Assembly (NCBI GenBank): GCA_022393335.1
Contig: JAJEKB010021019.1
Coordinates: 1,042,280 to 1,106,279 of the forward strand
DNA from: Macrotrachela quadricornifera
Lineage: Eukaryota > Rotifera > Eurotatoria > Philodinida > Philodinidae
Length of the DNA stretch: 64,000 nucleotides
Reading direction: 5' to 3'
Shown here: positions 1 through 10,869 of the stretch, in pieces
How the letters are laid out: the number at the start of each line of letters is the position of its first letter
Numbering within the stretch: position 1 is the stretch's first letter
Notes under the pieces: model-generated
The model's input: the letters and a program-made list of their open reading frames with translations, nothing else
What the model was told of the DNA's origin: nothing
The model's database searches: none
Translations under genes and position numbers: made by a program

Positions 1-390
1 AATGACCGATTTCAAAATGATTTCGTCTTATACAATCTTGGAGAAAAAAATGTGCTCTCATATCTTCTTTCGATTGGTAAAAACTACAAATTTCCAGCTG
101 CTGACATTCTTCAGTTATTTAAAAAGCAATGGAGGGTATTCTATTTTAAAATATATAGTAGACCATCGCCAATGACAGTGACCTTAACTGAATCCCAATC
201 ACGAAATCATCTCAATATAGACAGAGTTGCAAGATTAATTGATGATGATAATACTGAAAGTAAAACGATCTCGAACAAATGTCGAAAATACAGAACAGTT
301 CATTAATGTAGAAGTGAACGACCTATATAATTTGTTGAGAAGAACAGAAACGATAAAAGAATTACGACTGATTCAGCGGTGATTTATAAT
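1..390 (+). pseudogene. Unidentified gene fragment, left-truncated, frameshifted
   Basis: The frame is open from base 1 to a stop at about 304 and reads like real protein (a hydrophilic stretch with LLSIGKNYKF and ARLIDDDNTES). About 40 codons before that stop the +1 frame takes over with equally protein-like sequence (ENTEQFINVEV..., ending RLIQR) to a stop near 380. This fits one coding region with a single-base frameshift around 255-275, or a sequencing error. The start lies left of the window. No family is recognised. Confidence is moderate that it is coding-derived and low that it is functional. Confidence 0.35.
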
Positions 391-2171
391 TAAAACAGAT
401 TTATACTTGTATATATTTCAAAATATATTTTGAGGTATGACAGATTTTTTAATAGTATTGAAAAGTGGTGTAGTTTATATTGTATAAACAAAAAAATAAA
501 TTTTTTATCATCTTCTATTGCATTTAAATGTATTTATAGTGTTATAGGTCCGTAACAGTACAGCAGTCGAAACTTAATCCAACACAAATACTTTTTTTTC
601 ATTTCTGAAAGAGTTACTATATGATGCTGTTTTCAATAAAATGAAGATATTTTTTTAGCAAAAATTAGTTCCTATATATTTCCTATATAGTTCGAGACAA
701 TCCTATATTAATGATGGTGGTCAATTCCTATATATTCCTATATTTCCATCGAGTGACGCTACGAGGCCAGGTAACTTCAGTTTTTCTATTTTGGTGACCA
801 GAAAAAAAACCAAACTTTCAAAAGCAGGAGGTATACCTTTCTTTTCTATTAATTTTTCGTAAGCCGGGGGCGAGATGTAGTGCCCACTGTCCTCCTTATT
901 TACGCCCTTGGATGGAGCAATAACCAATAAAAATCAAGTTATGAGAAAAATGGTTTTTCCTAGGGAAAATGAAAGCGGAGACTTCAAATCTGAGCTGTAT
1001 TCGATCCAAAATCCTTTCAGATGAGCAACAGTCAACAGAAATCGTGCTCATAAAGACATTTTTGTCATGATAATTTTGGCGTTCAAACATTCTATAATGA
1101 CTCATCTGACACATACACTTTTTGCAGTACACATAACTTTTGGATAAAATCCGAAGTTTTCGCATCTATTTTATGTAAATACTTAATATTATTAATTGAA
1201 AATTTGTTTTTTCTTTCAGAAGTATATTTCAAATATGAATAAAACATAACAAATTGCACAGACTCATTTAGATACCATGAAACAATCACTAATAATAATA
1301 ACAATCAAACCTTCTCTCCTACATGATTAAATTATAACATTGTCTCAATACAGAGATAAATATTAAACGAAATTAAATAAGGATTTATACTCATACTCTA
1401 CTATCACATAGGACTGACATTTTATCTTTATTTTATTTAAGATTTCACTTATTTTATGATAAGGTTATATATAGGCTTATTAACTCGTCATATTCAATTA
1501 GGAAATTATTAAAAAACAACAAATATCAGAATATTTTTCTTTACACCAGTTAACTTCTTGAATATAAAGTAAAGACAAAGTGATAGTCATTATGCAATAT
1601 TGGCTGAATTATTATCTGACATATTGAAATGTTAATATTATCTTGAATCATGATAAAAGTTTATTCTAAACATCTTCTATAATTAGTCTTATTTTCTTTT
1701 AATTGATGAAAAAGTTAATCTTTTTCATTGAAAAATATTCAGCGATATTGACATTCAAATTAATATTTGCTTGATTTTTCAGTATTTGGTCATATGTAAT
1801 ACAAGATAAAAAAAACCAATAAAATCTGTTATTGTTGTTATGAAATTGTCGAAAAGATTTTGATTAAAGAGAAATGTGTTCTGCTCTATTCGTTGATTGA
1901 CATCCGGCGAATAGGAAAAGTCATTTTATTCGAAGATTATCAATAGTAGACTTGTTTCATGATTTGACTTTAAAATGAATGCAGGTCACAATCTTTTATA
2001 GCGGAAAAATAACATTATTTTACCAATAACACTTGACAATAAGGGCAAAAGAAAAAAACAAGAAATGAGAAAAAATAGTAAGAACATGCATACAAAGAGA
2101 CAAATCAGTTTACATAATCATTAGTTGATTACCTTTGTTACAGAAATGTACAAATCATAAAAAAGAGTGAA
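391..2171. other. Intergenic, with a repeat-like patch at 640-930
   Basis: There is no convincing gene. At 667-760 the motif TTCCTATATAT recurs about five times. At 850-915 a locally GC-richer segment ending TTTACGCCCTTGG resembles the terminal sequence of many hAT-type elements, but no partner terminus or target duplication was found. The overlapping minus-strand open frames at 721-1304 have no protein character and are treated as chance. Confidence 0.4.
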
Positions 2172-2568
2172 ATGTCATTGGAAACAATCGATAAACTCAA
2201 TCGAGAATTTAAACATTATTATAATAATTGTCAAAAAAAAGAAGCTGTTGCTTCTTGTGCGAATGATGCTCGAGTTTTTGCTAATGATAAACAAATTTAT
2301 CAAGGATTAAATCAAATTGAAAAATATTATTCAAATGCAAGAGAACAATGAAACACATACGTTAATTTACATATATAACAAGTTATTCAATGTTCTTCGG
2401 ATTATCTTATCGAAATTAGGTTCACTTTTTTAACAACTACATCATACTAAATTTACCTACTTTTTTCTATTTACTAATTACAGAATAACTAATGGTAGTG
2501 GAAATTTTCTTGTCACTTGAAGAAAAGGTGGTGAACAATGGAAAAAAGTCATCAATAGATTCACCTAA
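2172..2568 (+). pseudogene. SnoaL-like / DUF4440-type (NTF2-fold) pseudogene
   Basis: Exon 1 starts at ATG 2172 and reads MSLETIDKLNREF..., with the segment ASCANDARVFANDKQIYQG typical of SnoaL/DUF4440 proteins (small alpha+beta cone proteins of the nuclear transport factor 2 fold). It hits TGA at 2349, and the same frame then continues with further stops. A 64-nt GT..AG intron fits at 2420-2483. Exon 2 (2484-2568) reads ITNGSGNFLVT, a TGA at 2518 where the family has Trp, then RKGGEQWKKVINRFT and a stop. The C-terminal block GG..WK is the usual last strand of the family. Several stops in both exons make it a decayed copy. Family assignment is from motif recognition only. Confidence 0.6.
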
Positions 2569-2801
2569 ACAACAATTACATTTTCAACTTGCTTCATTTT
2601 CTTTTAGTTTTATTATTTTCAACTATATTTTAGATTTTCTCGATTAACTTTATTAATTATAGTTCTGTCTTTAGTTTTAATAGAAACAAAAAAAAATTAT
2701 TCTATTATAAAATTTAATAAAAAAAACTAAGATGACAATCAAAGTTTTGAATTTAATTTAATTTGAAGAAATAATTTACCATACGACTTTTTCATCCTAT
2801 A

Positions 2802-2809
2802 CAAATTTC
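2802..2809. repeat. MULE target-site duplication, left (CAAATTTC)
   Basis: The 8-bp sequence CAAATTTC lies directly left of the element terminus and is repeated exactly at 5206-5213, directly right of the other terminus. Confidence 0.85.
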
Positions 2810-2827
2810 GGTTAACCTGAATTTGGT

Positions 2828-3015
2828 CGAAAAATAAAAATGTCGAAAAGTAAAAAAGTCGAAGACAGAAAAGGAAAAATGTCGAAGATAAAAACGTGGA
2901 GTGTGAATAACGTCGAAAGCAACATGTCGAAAAATAAAAATGTCGAATAGTAAAAATGTCGAATAATAAAAATGTCGAATAATAAAAATGTCGAAAAATA
3001 AAAATATCGAAAGAT
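2828..3015 (+). repeat. Left subterminal array of the MULE
   Basis: About ten copies of a TCGAAAAATAAAAATG-like unit occur with variable spacing (phase 14-18 bp). The array is matched in inverted orientation by 5015-5190. It probably serves as multiple transposase-binding sites, as in other elements with repetitive TIRs; that role is inference. Confidence 0.75.
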
Positions 3016-3181
3016 GATGTATGAGGCTAGTAAAAAGTTATTGTTAGTATCATCATGAAAATCTTTTATTTAGTATCAGAAATATAAGAATTATAACAAA
3101 GTTTTCAACAGAGAAAAAATTATACAGTAATGAATAAAATATAGAACAGAAAAATTGAGCTCGAGCTGTACATCTGTACTT

Positions 3182-4798
3182 TCATTTAGTTTTCTTTGTT
3201 ACGACTAATGCTAAACCGGCTAGGAGTTCAGATGAATTGATCAAACCATTACCATATCTATCATAAAGTGTATTAATTCGACGTTGAAGTGATGTTGTAC
3301 GGGTATTTTTCTTCCGTGATGCACCAGCGAGCCATTGAAATGTTGTAAATTGTACTCTTTTTTCTTCATTTTGCATAAACTTGATGAATAGCCATATGTT
3401 GGGATGGTTTCTATATATCCTACTATTTATTCGATTATGATAGCCTTTGAAAAGAAAGAAAATAACATTAAAACTTTATTAGTCATTCTTACCCTCGCAC
3501 ACATTATTCGTACGAGTATCACATGTGGATACATTCCATAAGTCAGCGATGTCGAGCCAGTTATTTTCAAAATATAGTAATAAGTTTTTCATTGGACAAT
3601 CAGCCAGTTCACCAGCAGCAGCTCGAACTTCATTAAATCCATTAATAACTTGTTCCCGTGGCATTAAGGCTAATGCCATGAGTTTTCTGCTTAAGAATCT
3701 AAAATTCTCGTTTGATGAATAATCTGGTTGCATCCCTAAAGATTGTATTTGACGATATACGGCCTGTGTGAAGTGAAAAAAACATGCATAATGTTGTGAA
3801 CTAGGAAACTAGAAAAGAATGAATAAAAAAGAAACAAAATTTTCTTTGATGACATTTATCACTCACTTCGGATTTTATCACCGGTATGATGCTTGTTTCA
3901 AAATCACTCATTATCATCACAGGCGAAAATACTTTACCACGATCACCGGCAATTTGTTTAAGCTCGCTGAATATATGTCGGTACGTGACGGCTTTTTTGT
4001 TTACAAGCAAGCAGAAAACACAAGGCAGACCTAAAATAAATAGGTTTGGTTTTGAATAAGAATTGCATTGCTTACATATGTCAAATAAAATAGCGTGTAT
4101 GATATATATTTGCTTAAAATGTGCAGGAGATTTTGAGAACGTCCCGTCCATATAAACAATAGGAGAATTAAATAATATGTTCAGCTGATGATCACTTGAA
4201 TACATTAAAATACGTTCACGTCGTACAATTGTTTCATCACTAAGTAAAAAACGTTTTCCATCAATAGTTTTTTTATAATCATCCGGAATATCGAATAAAC
4301 ACGAATCAGGAAGCAACGGTACCATTTTTCTTCGAGCTTTAGTTAGACTTGAATCTGAAAAAAATGAAAAAAATGAGTTAAATATAAACTCCTAAGAAAC
4401 ATACTAATCTCTTGACATGTTGGTATGATAGCCATAATAGTTGAAGTTATGGACGTTTTAGAAAGTTCTTGCTCATATATCATAGACGTTGGTATTATTT
4501 CATGAAGAGCTCGTTCTTTTATCTTCTGCCGAACCCCCTTGACTGCAATCATTTCGGGATTCGATTCATGGTCGTGTGGATCTGTACCACCGCACAAATA
4601 CACATTATTTTGATCTGTGTGTACAGACATTTTACACCCATTACTGGTGCAAATCCAATAGTTTTTTTTAGCCGTCTTTTTATTACATTTGTATAAATAA
4701 TCATTTAACACCAATAACAAGTGATCTTTGTTTGATTTGATAAATGTCACATTAATATTTTCTTTATCAGATGATGTGGTTGTGGTTGTCATGATCAA
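3182..4798 (-). CDS. MULE transposase with N-terminal FLYWCH zinc finger
   Basis: Five exons: 4405-4798, 4076-4354, 3867-4030, 3493-3808 and 3182-3444 (minus strand), with GT..AG introns of 50, 45, 58 and 48 nt. The exon lengths sum to 1416 nt, which is 471 codons plus stop with no internal stop. Residues about 20-75 form a FLYWCH-type Cys/His zinc finger (YWICTSNGCKMSVHT, then D-H-H residues). The middle part has the first catalytic Asp in VYMDGTFSKSP and the second in MIMSDFETS. The segment QHYACFFHFTQA is the hallmark MULE C/H block. TNNVCEGYHNR holds the expected final Glu of the DDE triad. It would cut and join element ends in the nucleus. It is the only gene in the element and looks intact, so the element may be autonomous. 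Confidence 0.9.
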
Positions 4799-5014
4799 GT
4801 TTTTCTAATTTCAGTTAGTGATTGTGTTAGTAAAAATTTACACGAACATATATGTTTATTTGTTTGTTCAGTTCTATGTGCATTTTATAATTCTATTGAT
4901 CCTCTTGACCAATTACGCAATCAACCAATAACAAAATTACACGTATACACCATTATACTTCTTGATTGTTAGTGTCATTTCTTTATATTTTTCTAATGAT
5001 TCCATAGCATTTTT

Positions 5015-5190
5015 ACTTTCGATATTTTTGTTTTCGACATTTTTACCTTCGACATTTCTACTTTTCGATATTATTAGTTTCGGCCTTTTTATTTTCGATA
5101 TTATTAGTTTCGGTCTTTTTATTTTCGATGTTTTTATTTTCGATCATTTTACTTTCGATAAAATTGCTTTCGACATTTTGACTTTCGGCG
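5015..5190 (-). repeat. Right subterminal array of the MULE
   Basis: Repeats of TTTTTATTTTCGA-type units, the reverse complement of the 2828-3015 array. Local duplicated blocks (ATTATTAGTTTCGG twice) show that the array expands and contracts. Confidence 0.75.
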
Positions 5191-5205
5191 TTATTCAGGT
5201 GAATC

Positions 5206-5213
5206 CAAATTTC
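5206..5213. repeat. MULE target-site duplication, right (CAAATTTC)
   Basis: Exact match to 2802-2809. Confidence 0.85.
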
Positions 5214-5244
5214 TCCATGAAGTTCATTAATTCATTTTGGCAGC

Positions 5245-5460
5245 CATTTAAATGATCAGTAAAATAAATGAATTATCAGTAAAAAAAACATGCAAATGAT
5301 CAGTATAAATATTAGACGATCAGTGCTACAGTTATCAATAATAAATTATGAAATAGTCAGTTTATTAAAGATAAGTATCAGTAAAAACTTTCAATTTTTA
5401 TCAGTGAAAAAATACAAATTTGATCAGCAGAAAATACAAAACTGATCAGTCGAAAACAAA
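5245..5460 (+). repeat. Interspersed (A/G)ATCAGTAAAA repeat patch
   Basis: At least nine occurrences of ATCAGT, mostly followed by an A-rich run, are spaced 15-35 bp apart. The arrangement resembles the subterminal arrays of the neighbouring MULE but with a different core. It lies just 3' of the minus-strand pseudogene at 5539-6170. It could be one end of a second, decayed element; a weak inverted counterpart (two units) sits near 8045-8095. Confidence 0.5.
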
Positions 5461-5538
5461 ATTGAAGTAAATCAAAGACCAACAGATTAAGACAGAAGAA
5501 GTTTAAAGAATAAATAAAAAAAGAGAATGAAAACTGAA

Positions 5539-6170
5539 TTATTGTATTAGTAATACAGTCTTAGTTTTTGCTGTTTCATCTCTTTGTCGTTTCTCGCCAA
5601 TCGATACTGTCGTTGTTATTGGTAATGAATTACAATATTTTAAGCGAATGACCCTAGAAGCAATGTCTTTCCATATATAATTTTCAACAAACTGGACAAT
5701 TGCATTTCGATATTTTCCAATATGATCATTTTCTATCTCCATGTACTAAACATTAAATAGTGTTTTGAATTGATTAAACATTATCCATTTATTATCGTTA
5801 TATTTATTTATATCACCTTGTGTAATAAAGTCTATAGCACTATCTGCATGGTATAACAGAGAAGTACTTGCACGATGCTGAGAATCACGAAGTTGGTTTT
5901 CTTGCATCTGCAAGAAACTCTTTTACCATTATCTGTTTAGTATGTGCAATATTCTGATTATTGGTTTTAATTGATACTTCTTCTCCGACAGCACTATAAA
6001 AACTCTTTGTTTAACCTAGAATTTTGACTTCTTTTTTTGCAGCTTCTTTTACTTTCACTAACTTTTCATCTAAAATATTGCTTTGATTTTAAATAACTTG
6101 CGCTACTTTCACACTTATGAATACTTCGCTAACGAAAAGGTCGCTCTAACTAATCGAAAAGAAACATCTG
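5539..6170 (-). pseudogene. Decayed gene for a coiled-coil-like protein, family unknown
   Basis: On the minus strand, protein-like segments follow one another in different frames. From about 6170 downward they are a Lys/Glu-rich segment (DEKLVKVKEAAKKEVKILG), then SFYSAVGEEVSIKTNNQN..., then MQENQLRDSQHRASTSLLYH..., and a last open stretch of 67 codons (5539-5742) containing VQFVENYIWKDIASRVI. Stops and at least two frame changes separate them. The composition suggests helical coiled coil. It lies next to repeat arrays, so a transposon-encoded accessory protein is possible. The family is not recognised. Confidence 0.4.
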
Positions 6171-6346
6171 CTTTATTTTCCATGTGGTCGTAACATATAT
6201 AATCAAGGAGATAGGAGAAAACTGAGGGAACTGGGAATGAAGATTTCAAGAGGAAGAAATCCTTGATGCCATCAACGGAAGAGAACATTTAGAAAATTGA
6301 AGAAGGTGAAGAAAACAAAGAAAAAAATAAGAGTACATATAGATAG

Positions 6347-7938
6347 GTCGTATGCGGAGATGCCGGATTTTTCGGAAATATTCCATGTTTTGTACGTTTG
6401 CTGAATTTTGTTTTTTTTTGCGAATTCTTCAAGTTTTGCATTTAGGATTTTTTTAACAAAATCTCACTAAATATACAAATGAGAGTAGACCAAAAGAAAA
6501 TAATGATAACGATGATCGAAAAGAAGAAAGCAGTATAGCAAAAAGAACAAAACTTAACAACCTACGAAAAATAGCTTTAACTCTTAAGTCTACAGCTTCT
6601 ACTAGTTTACAAAAATTCATGTCTTTTCTTCTGCATTCATTGCAGTAACGCATATGGCCAGAGTGTTTTTCTCGACAGTGAAACATTCAAACGATGGTAA
6701 ACAGAATCGTATGCCAAAAGAATTGACTGAAGCTGAACTAAAAATTCATTTAAATTCATCTTTAGCGTGCTCAGAAAATGTGAATTTTCTTTTATCAAGA
6801 TCAGGCTTATTATCACTTATTCGTTTTAACGAAAAAATATTGTACTAAACAATACAACTTGTAAATTAGAACAACATATGTAATGGATAATTTCTTATCT
6901 ATTGGATGAAGTATATTTTGATGTGTACTTTCCATTACTTCATTCAGATATATTTTTGAAGATGAAAATTAACATAATTGATAATTTGATTAAGAAAAGT
7001 GCATTTTAAACAGGGTTGCCAGATCAAAATCTTAGAAATCGGAATTTTTTAGCTGGAATTCGGAAAATTCCGAAAAAATACCTGTCCAATTCGGAAAAAA
7101 TTCGGAAAGCGATTTTCAAGCTTTTTGACATTCATGTTTGAGTTTTTCAGATAAAAAGATTTTCTAAACTTGATTATTTTCTTTGCAGGTATATTATATA
7201 ATATCTCGTCATGATTAGAATTACTTAGAGCATACCAAAAATAGTGATGCCGACACTTTTGCTTCTTATGGAAGGCTCGAAGAAATTTTCTTTCTATACA
7301 TAGTGATAGCCCATATCATGCTCTGTAATTCTACAACATTTGATCACTCTTCAGCTTATATGATAATAATAAAATTCTGATATCTCAAGAGTTCTTTCCT
7401 AAATCTCCGTAACTTCAGACTAGCTTATGCACGATCTGAAGCCGCGGCGATAACGACTCATCACGTTGTAGCCCGATACAAACTGAGTCTAAAAGTCATT
7501 TTACGTTCAGATAAAGTTTTTTTTAGAGATACTATTGATTCAGATGAAAACATATTGTATCTTCTCTCCATTCTCCTCATATTCATCGGAATAGCATAAA
7601 TTGTTGAATGATCACAGAAAAATAAAGATGTCGCAATATGAAATCTTTCAAAATTTTCTACAGAAAATATAATAACATGAAAAATTTTTTAAATAATACG
7701 ATTCGGAAAATTCCGGAAAAATCTTAAGAATTCGGATAAATTCGGAAAAATCTTCAAAATTCGGAAATTTCCGAAAAATTCGGATGATCTGGCAACCCTG
7801 ATTTTAAACGATCAAAAATGAATTTCAACAATTTCCGGAATTTTTTCCGAATTTACGAAAAAAATTTCGAAATTTTCTAGATTTTGAGATCGGAATTCCG
7901 AATTTTCAGATTTCACATCTGGCAACACTGGTCGTATG
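6347..7938. mobile_element. Older hAT-type element (6355-7930) with 8-bp TSD GTCGTATG
   Basis: GTCGTATG at 6347-6354 is repeated exactly at 7931-7938. Inside are imperfect TIRs: CGGAGATGCCGGAT on the left and, on the right, the complement of CAGTGTTGCCAGATG. TIRs of CAG.GTTGCCAGAT type and 8-bp duplications are typical of the hAT superfamily. A second hAT-type element (7011-7800) is inserted in it. The remaining host-element sequence (6355-7002 and 7809-7930) has no intact transposase. Open stretches at 6453-6848 on both strands are short, and a Cys/His-rich one cannot be assigned. Confidence 0.78.
7003..7808. mobile_element. Nested hAT MITE (7011-7800) with TSD ATTTTAAA
   Basis: The TIRs CAGGGTTGCCAGATC (7011-7025) and its exact complement GATCTGGCAACCCTG (7786-7800) are perfect. 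They are flanked by ATTTTAAA at 7003-7010 and 7801-7808. The element is 790 bp with no coding capacity. TTCGGAAAATTCCG-type short inverted units are clustered near both ends (7035-7105 and 7690-7785), and related units also occur in the surrounding older element, so host and guest are probably relatives. Confidence 0.85.
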
Positions 7939-8880
7939 TATCATCTGTACGGCATAAAAAAGATACATGAGTAAATCTTACTATAGCAATTCCAAGTTTT
8001 ATATTGGTCTTTTAATGCAAACAACTGTTAATAAAATATATTTACTGATTTTTAACTTTATTTACAGATCTAATTAATTAATGACTGATCATTTCATTTT
8101 TTTTTTATTGATCGCAAATCATATTCCCATTAATTTTAGTGTACCAATAACACCAGATGCTATCAATCAGAAAGAAAATTGTACAAGATCACAAATTCTT
8201 TCGAAAAATATATATTTTAAACATTTCTTCATTCATTTAAATATAAATCTTATCAAACTAATTTTGATTATTCATATGATGAAAACTTTTTAGAATGAAA
8301 TCGATCACATTTAACAAATGTATAAGTTAATTATCTATTATATGATTAGAATTTTAATTTAACCGATTGAGCACGGGCGACGCGAATTCACATCCTGAGC
8401 GTTTCGAGATCTGAATAACGTTAAAAAACATGATCTGTTGATGATTTAATGGTATGAATTGTATGCAGATTTATGTTTAGGATATTTGTGCGCTAAGAAT
8501 ATCTATACTTACTCATGATTATGGGTTGTTTCTTAATCCTTTGAACACCAAGGACGACCCATTCGACAGTTAGATCTCATTAGATCTTACCGAATCCTAT
8601 TGAAATCTTGCTGACGAAACAGCTAACAAATCCCAAGTGTCAAAATGCGATCGGATCCTGGAGGAGCCGTTTGAAATTCAATAAGATCTTACAGAAACCT
8701 CGTCAGAATCCGACTGTTGGATTTAGTTGGATGTTCACCGTACTCCAGCACTGGGAATCTGTTAATGGTTCCATTACCTATATTCCCATCGGATTATATA
8801 AAATTCACCGAATCCATATGGAATTTGTTTATTTGAGCAGAGAATTATTTTTATATAGTCAAAATTATTACTATATAAAA
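7939..8880. other. Intergenic, no gene recognised
   Basis: AT-rich to 8340, then a locally GC-richer stretch (8365-8830) with recurrent GAATCC/AGATCT-type words. It looks repeat-derived but has no identifiable termini. The apparent reading frame running into the gap is an artefact of the N run. Confidence 0.4.
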
Positions 8881-9363
8881 NNNNNNNNNNNNNNNNNNNN
8901 NNNNNNNNNNNNNNNNNNNNNNNNNNNNNNNNNNNNNNNNNNNNNNNNNNNNNNNNNNNNNNNNNNNNNNNNNNNNNNNNNNNNNNNNNNNNNNNNNNNN
9001 NNNNNNNNNNNNNNNNNNNNNNNNNNNNNNNNNNNNNNNNNNNNNNNNNNNNNNNNNNNNNNNNNNNNNNNNNNNNNNNNNNNNNNNNNNNNNNNNNNNN
9101 NNNNNNNNNNNNNNNNNNNNNNNNNNNNNNNNNNNNNNNNNNNNNNNNNNNNNNNNNNNNNNNNNNNNNNNNNNNNNNNNNNNNNNNNNNNNNNNNNNNN
9201 NNNNNNNNNNNNNNNNNNNNNNNNNNNNNNNNNNNNNNNNNNNNNNNNNNNNNNNNNNNNNNNNNNNNNNNNNNNNNNNNNNNNNNNNNNNNNNNNNNNN
9301 NNNNNNNNNNNNNNNNNNNNNNNNNNNNNNNNNNNNNNNNNNNNNNNNNNNNNNNNNNNNNNN
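8881..9363. other. Assembly gap (483 N)
   Basis: A run of N directly left of a 62-bp tandem array, so the gap probably reflects an unresolved repeat. Confidence 0.98.
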
Positions 9364-9660
9364 GTTATCCAACGTACATATAGTGGTTTCGTAAACCGCT
9401 AGAAACGGCGTTATCCAAAATCGCTGTTATCCAACGTACATATAGCGATTTTGTAAACCGCAAAGAATCGCGATATCTGAAACCGCGGTTATTCAACGTA
9501 CACATACCGGTTTTGAAAACCGCAAAGAACCGCGATATTTAAAACCGCGGTTATTGATGAGCGCACCGCGGTTTTTTACACCGTGTTCATCGAAAACCGC
9601 GGATTACCGCGGTGATCCGAGTGGCACCGCGGTGCTACTAAGAGAAACCGCGGTTTTCTT
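9364..9660. repeat. 62-bp tandem repeat rich in ACCGCGGT palindromes
   Basis: The unit start GTTATCCAACGTAC recurs at 9364 and 9426, at 9488 as GTTATTCAACGTAC, and degenerates at 9550. The period is exactly 62 bp. Each unit carries complementary pairs around AACCGC/GCGGTT. The decayed tail (9545-9655) holds several further ACCGCGGT palindromes. GC content is much higher than in the surroundings. The array abuts the assembly gap and probably continues in it. Confidence 0.8.
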
Positions 9661-10391
9661 AAATTTTTTTTTCCATGGGTTGTATCCATATCCTTTGCAG
9701 TATATTCCTTTAATTCATTTAATTTTTCTTTTTGTAAATATTTGTTAAAATAATCACGTTTTGAGTGAACATTTTTTCATAAATAAAAACAATATGAAAA
9801 ATATCGAACAATAAATAATTAATAAACATAAGCAAGTAAATAAAATAGTCCACTTATTCTGATTTAATAAATAACCAAGAGGTTTCGGTTCCTACAAATA
9901 TATTTAAATAATTAATTAGATTTGTTTTTTTCTTTATATAAGGGCAATGAATTAATTCTTGTTTTCTCACTTATCTATATATTCTATTTATCATTGTATC
10001 AAATTTTTTTAAATTTCTTCATCTAATGTATGTTTCGCAACATTAGAATAAGATGACATTATTATCAAAATCAAAGACAAGATTTATTTAAATAAAGAAC
10101 AATATATAATAAAATAAGAAGAAGAATAATTGGCTAAAAAACAGACTATAAGATTTTTGAAGATACTCAGGTCAATCATTCAAACCGTCGGAAACGGCTA
10201 AAAAACGGCGTATTAAGGCACTAATTCTCAGCATATCTCGCCGTAATCTGTCAGCTCGTTGTACAGGTAGTCTTTTTTTCCGTTTTATATCGTTTAAGGC
10301 CACTTACGACATCGTTTTCTTTGACATGGATAATTTATTTAGAAGGATCTTCTAATGTATGTTTTATCCAATTATTCTTCTTGGTTGTCTT
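9661..10391. other. Intergenic, no gene recognised
   Basis: AT-rich sequence. A patch at 10180-10320 contains repeated AACGGC/CCGTTT words, shared with 10795-10865 and 11385-11545. Confidence 0.4.
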
Positions 10392-10845
10392 TTAAACAGA
10401 ATATTTTCGTTTTGTATTTATATAAATCGAAACGAATATTACTGATGTTGCAATCAACGAAACTAAATTAACAAGTTTTGGCTCACCGTACATAATGAAT
10501 ATGATGATTACATTTATCATATTTAAAACATTAAAAAGTGCACGAATATATTTTAATTCAGCTAGAATTTGATTGTTATTATTTTCAATTTCAAATGTTT
10601 TTTTAATATCTTGGTGAGTGGTAAAGTTCATGAGACAATAGTAACAATTAACTTTATCGTTGGTAAAAATTCGTAAAAATTTATATAATTTTTCATCATT
10701 ATTATCATCGTATGTTGTTTCAAAAAACTTGCTTTAAGAAATGGTAGAGCTCCACCAATAGTACCCATGTGGAAGAAAATGACGTCGTTGAACATAACCT
10801 TTTCGGTGTTACCAGAAACGACTGTCGTTACGACAGCCGTACGGC
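10392..10845 (-). pseudogene. Small two-pass membrane protein gene with one frameshift
   Basis: Reading the minus strand from about 10845: one frame encodes a segment ending HMGTIGGALPFLKASF. At a run of six T at about 10732-10737 the protein-like sequence moves to the next frame (FETTYDDNNDEKLYKFLRIF...) and stays open to the stop at 10392. The C-terminal 79 codons start at a Met at 10631. They contain two hydrophobic segments (about 19 residues each, ALFNVLNMINVIIIFIMYG and LVNLVSLIATSVIFVSIYI) and a basic end, so a two-pass membrane protein is likely. The family is unknown. The frameshift lies in a homopolymer, so an assembly error is possible. The 5' end is unresolved. Confidence 0.45.
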
Positions 10846-10869
10846 TGCTGTTTTCCTGCCGTTTTACAG

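Larger units (their letters stand above)
2810..5205 (-). mobile_element. Complete Mutator-like element (MULE) with satellite-like TIRs
   Basis: The ends are GGTTAACCTGAAT (2810-2822) and its near-perfect reverse complement ATTCAGGTGAATC (5193-5205; 11 of 13 match). Inside each end lies an array of a short degenerate unit, roughly TCGAAAATAAAAATG: left at about 2828-3015, right and inverted at about 5015-5190. Exact 8-bp duplications flank the element. The only gene, on the minus strand, is a FLYWCH/MULE transposase with no internal stop. An exact duplication plus an uninterrupted transposase suggests fairly recent insertion. MULEs usually make 8-11 bp duplications, which fits. Confidence 0.88.

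Noticed and set aside
721..1304. Three overlapping minus-strand open frames
   Set aside because: Mutually overlapping, short, compositionally random, and partly within repeat-like sequence.
8608..9402. Apparent long open frame across the gap on both strands
   Set aside because: Most of its length is N; only the short flanking parts are real sequence and they have no protein character.
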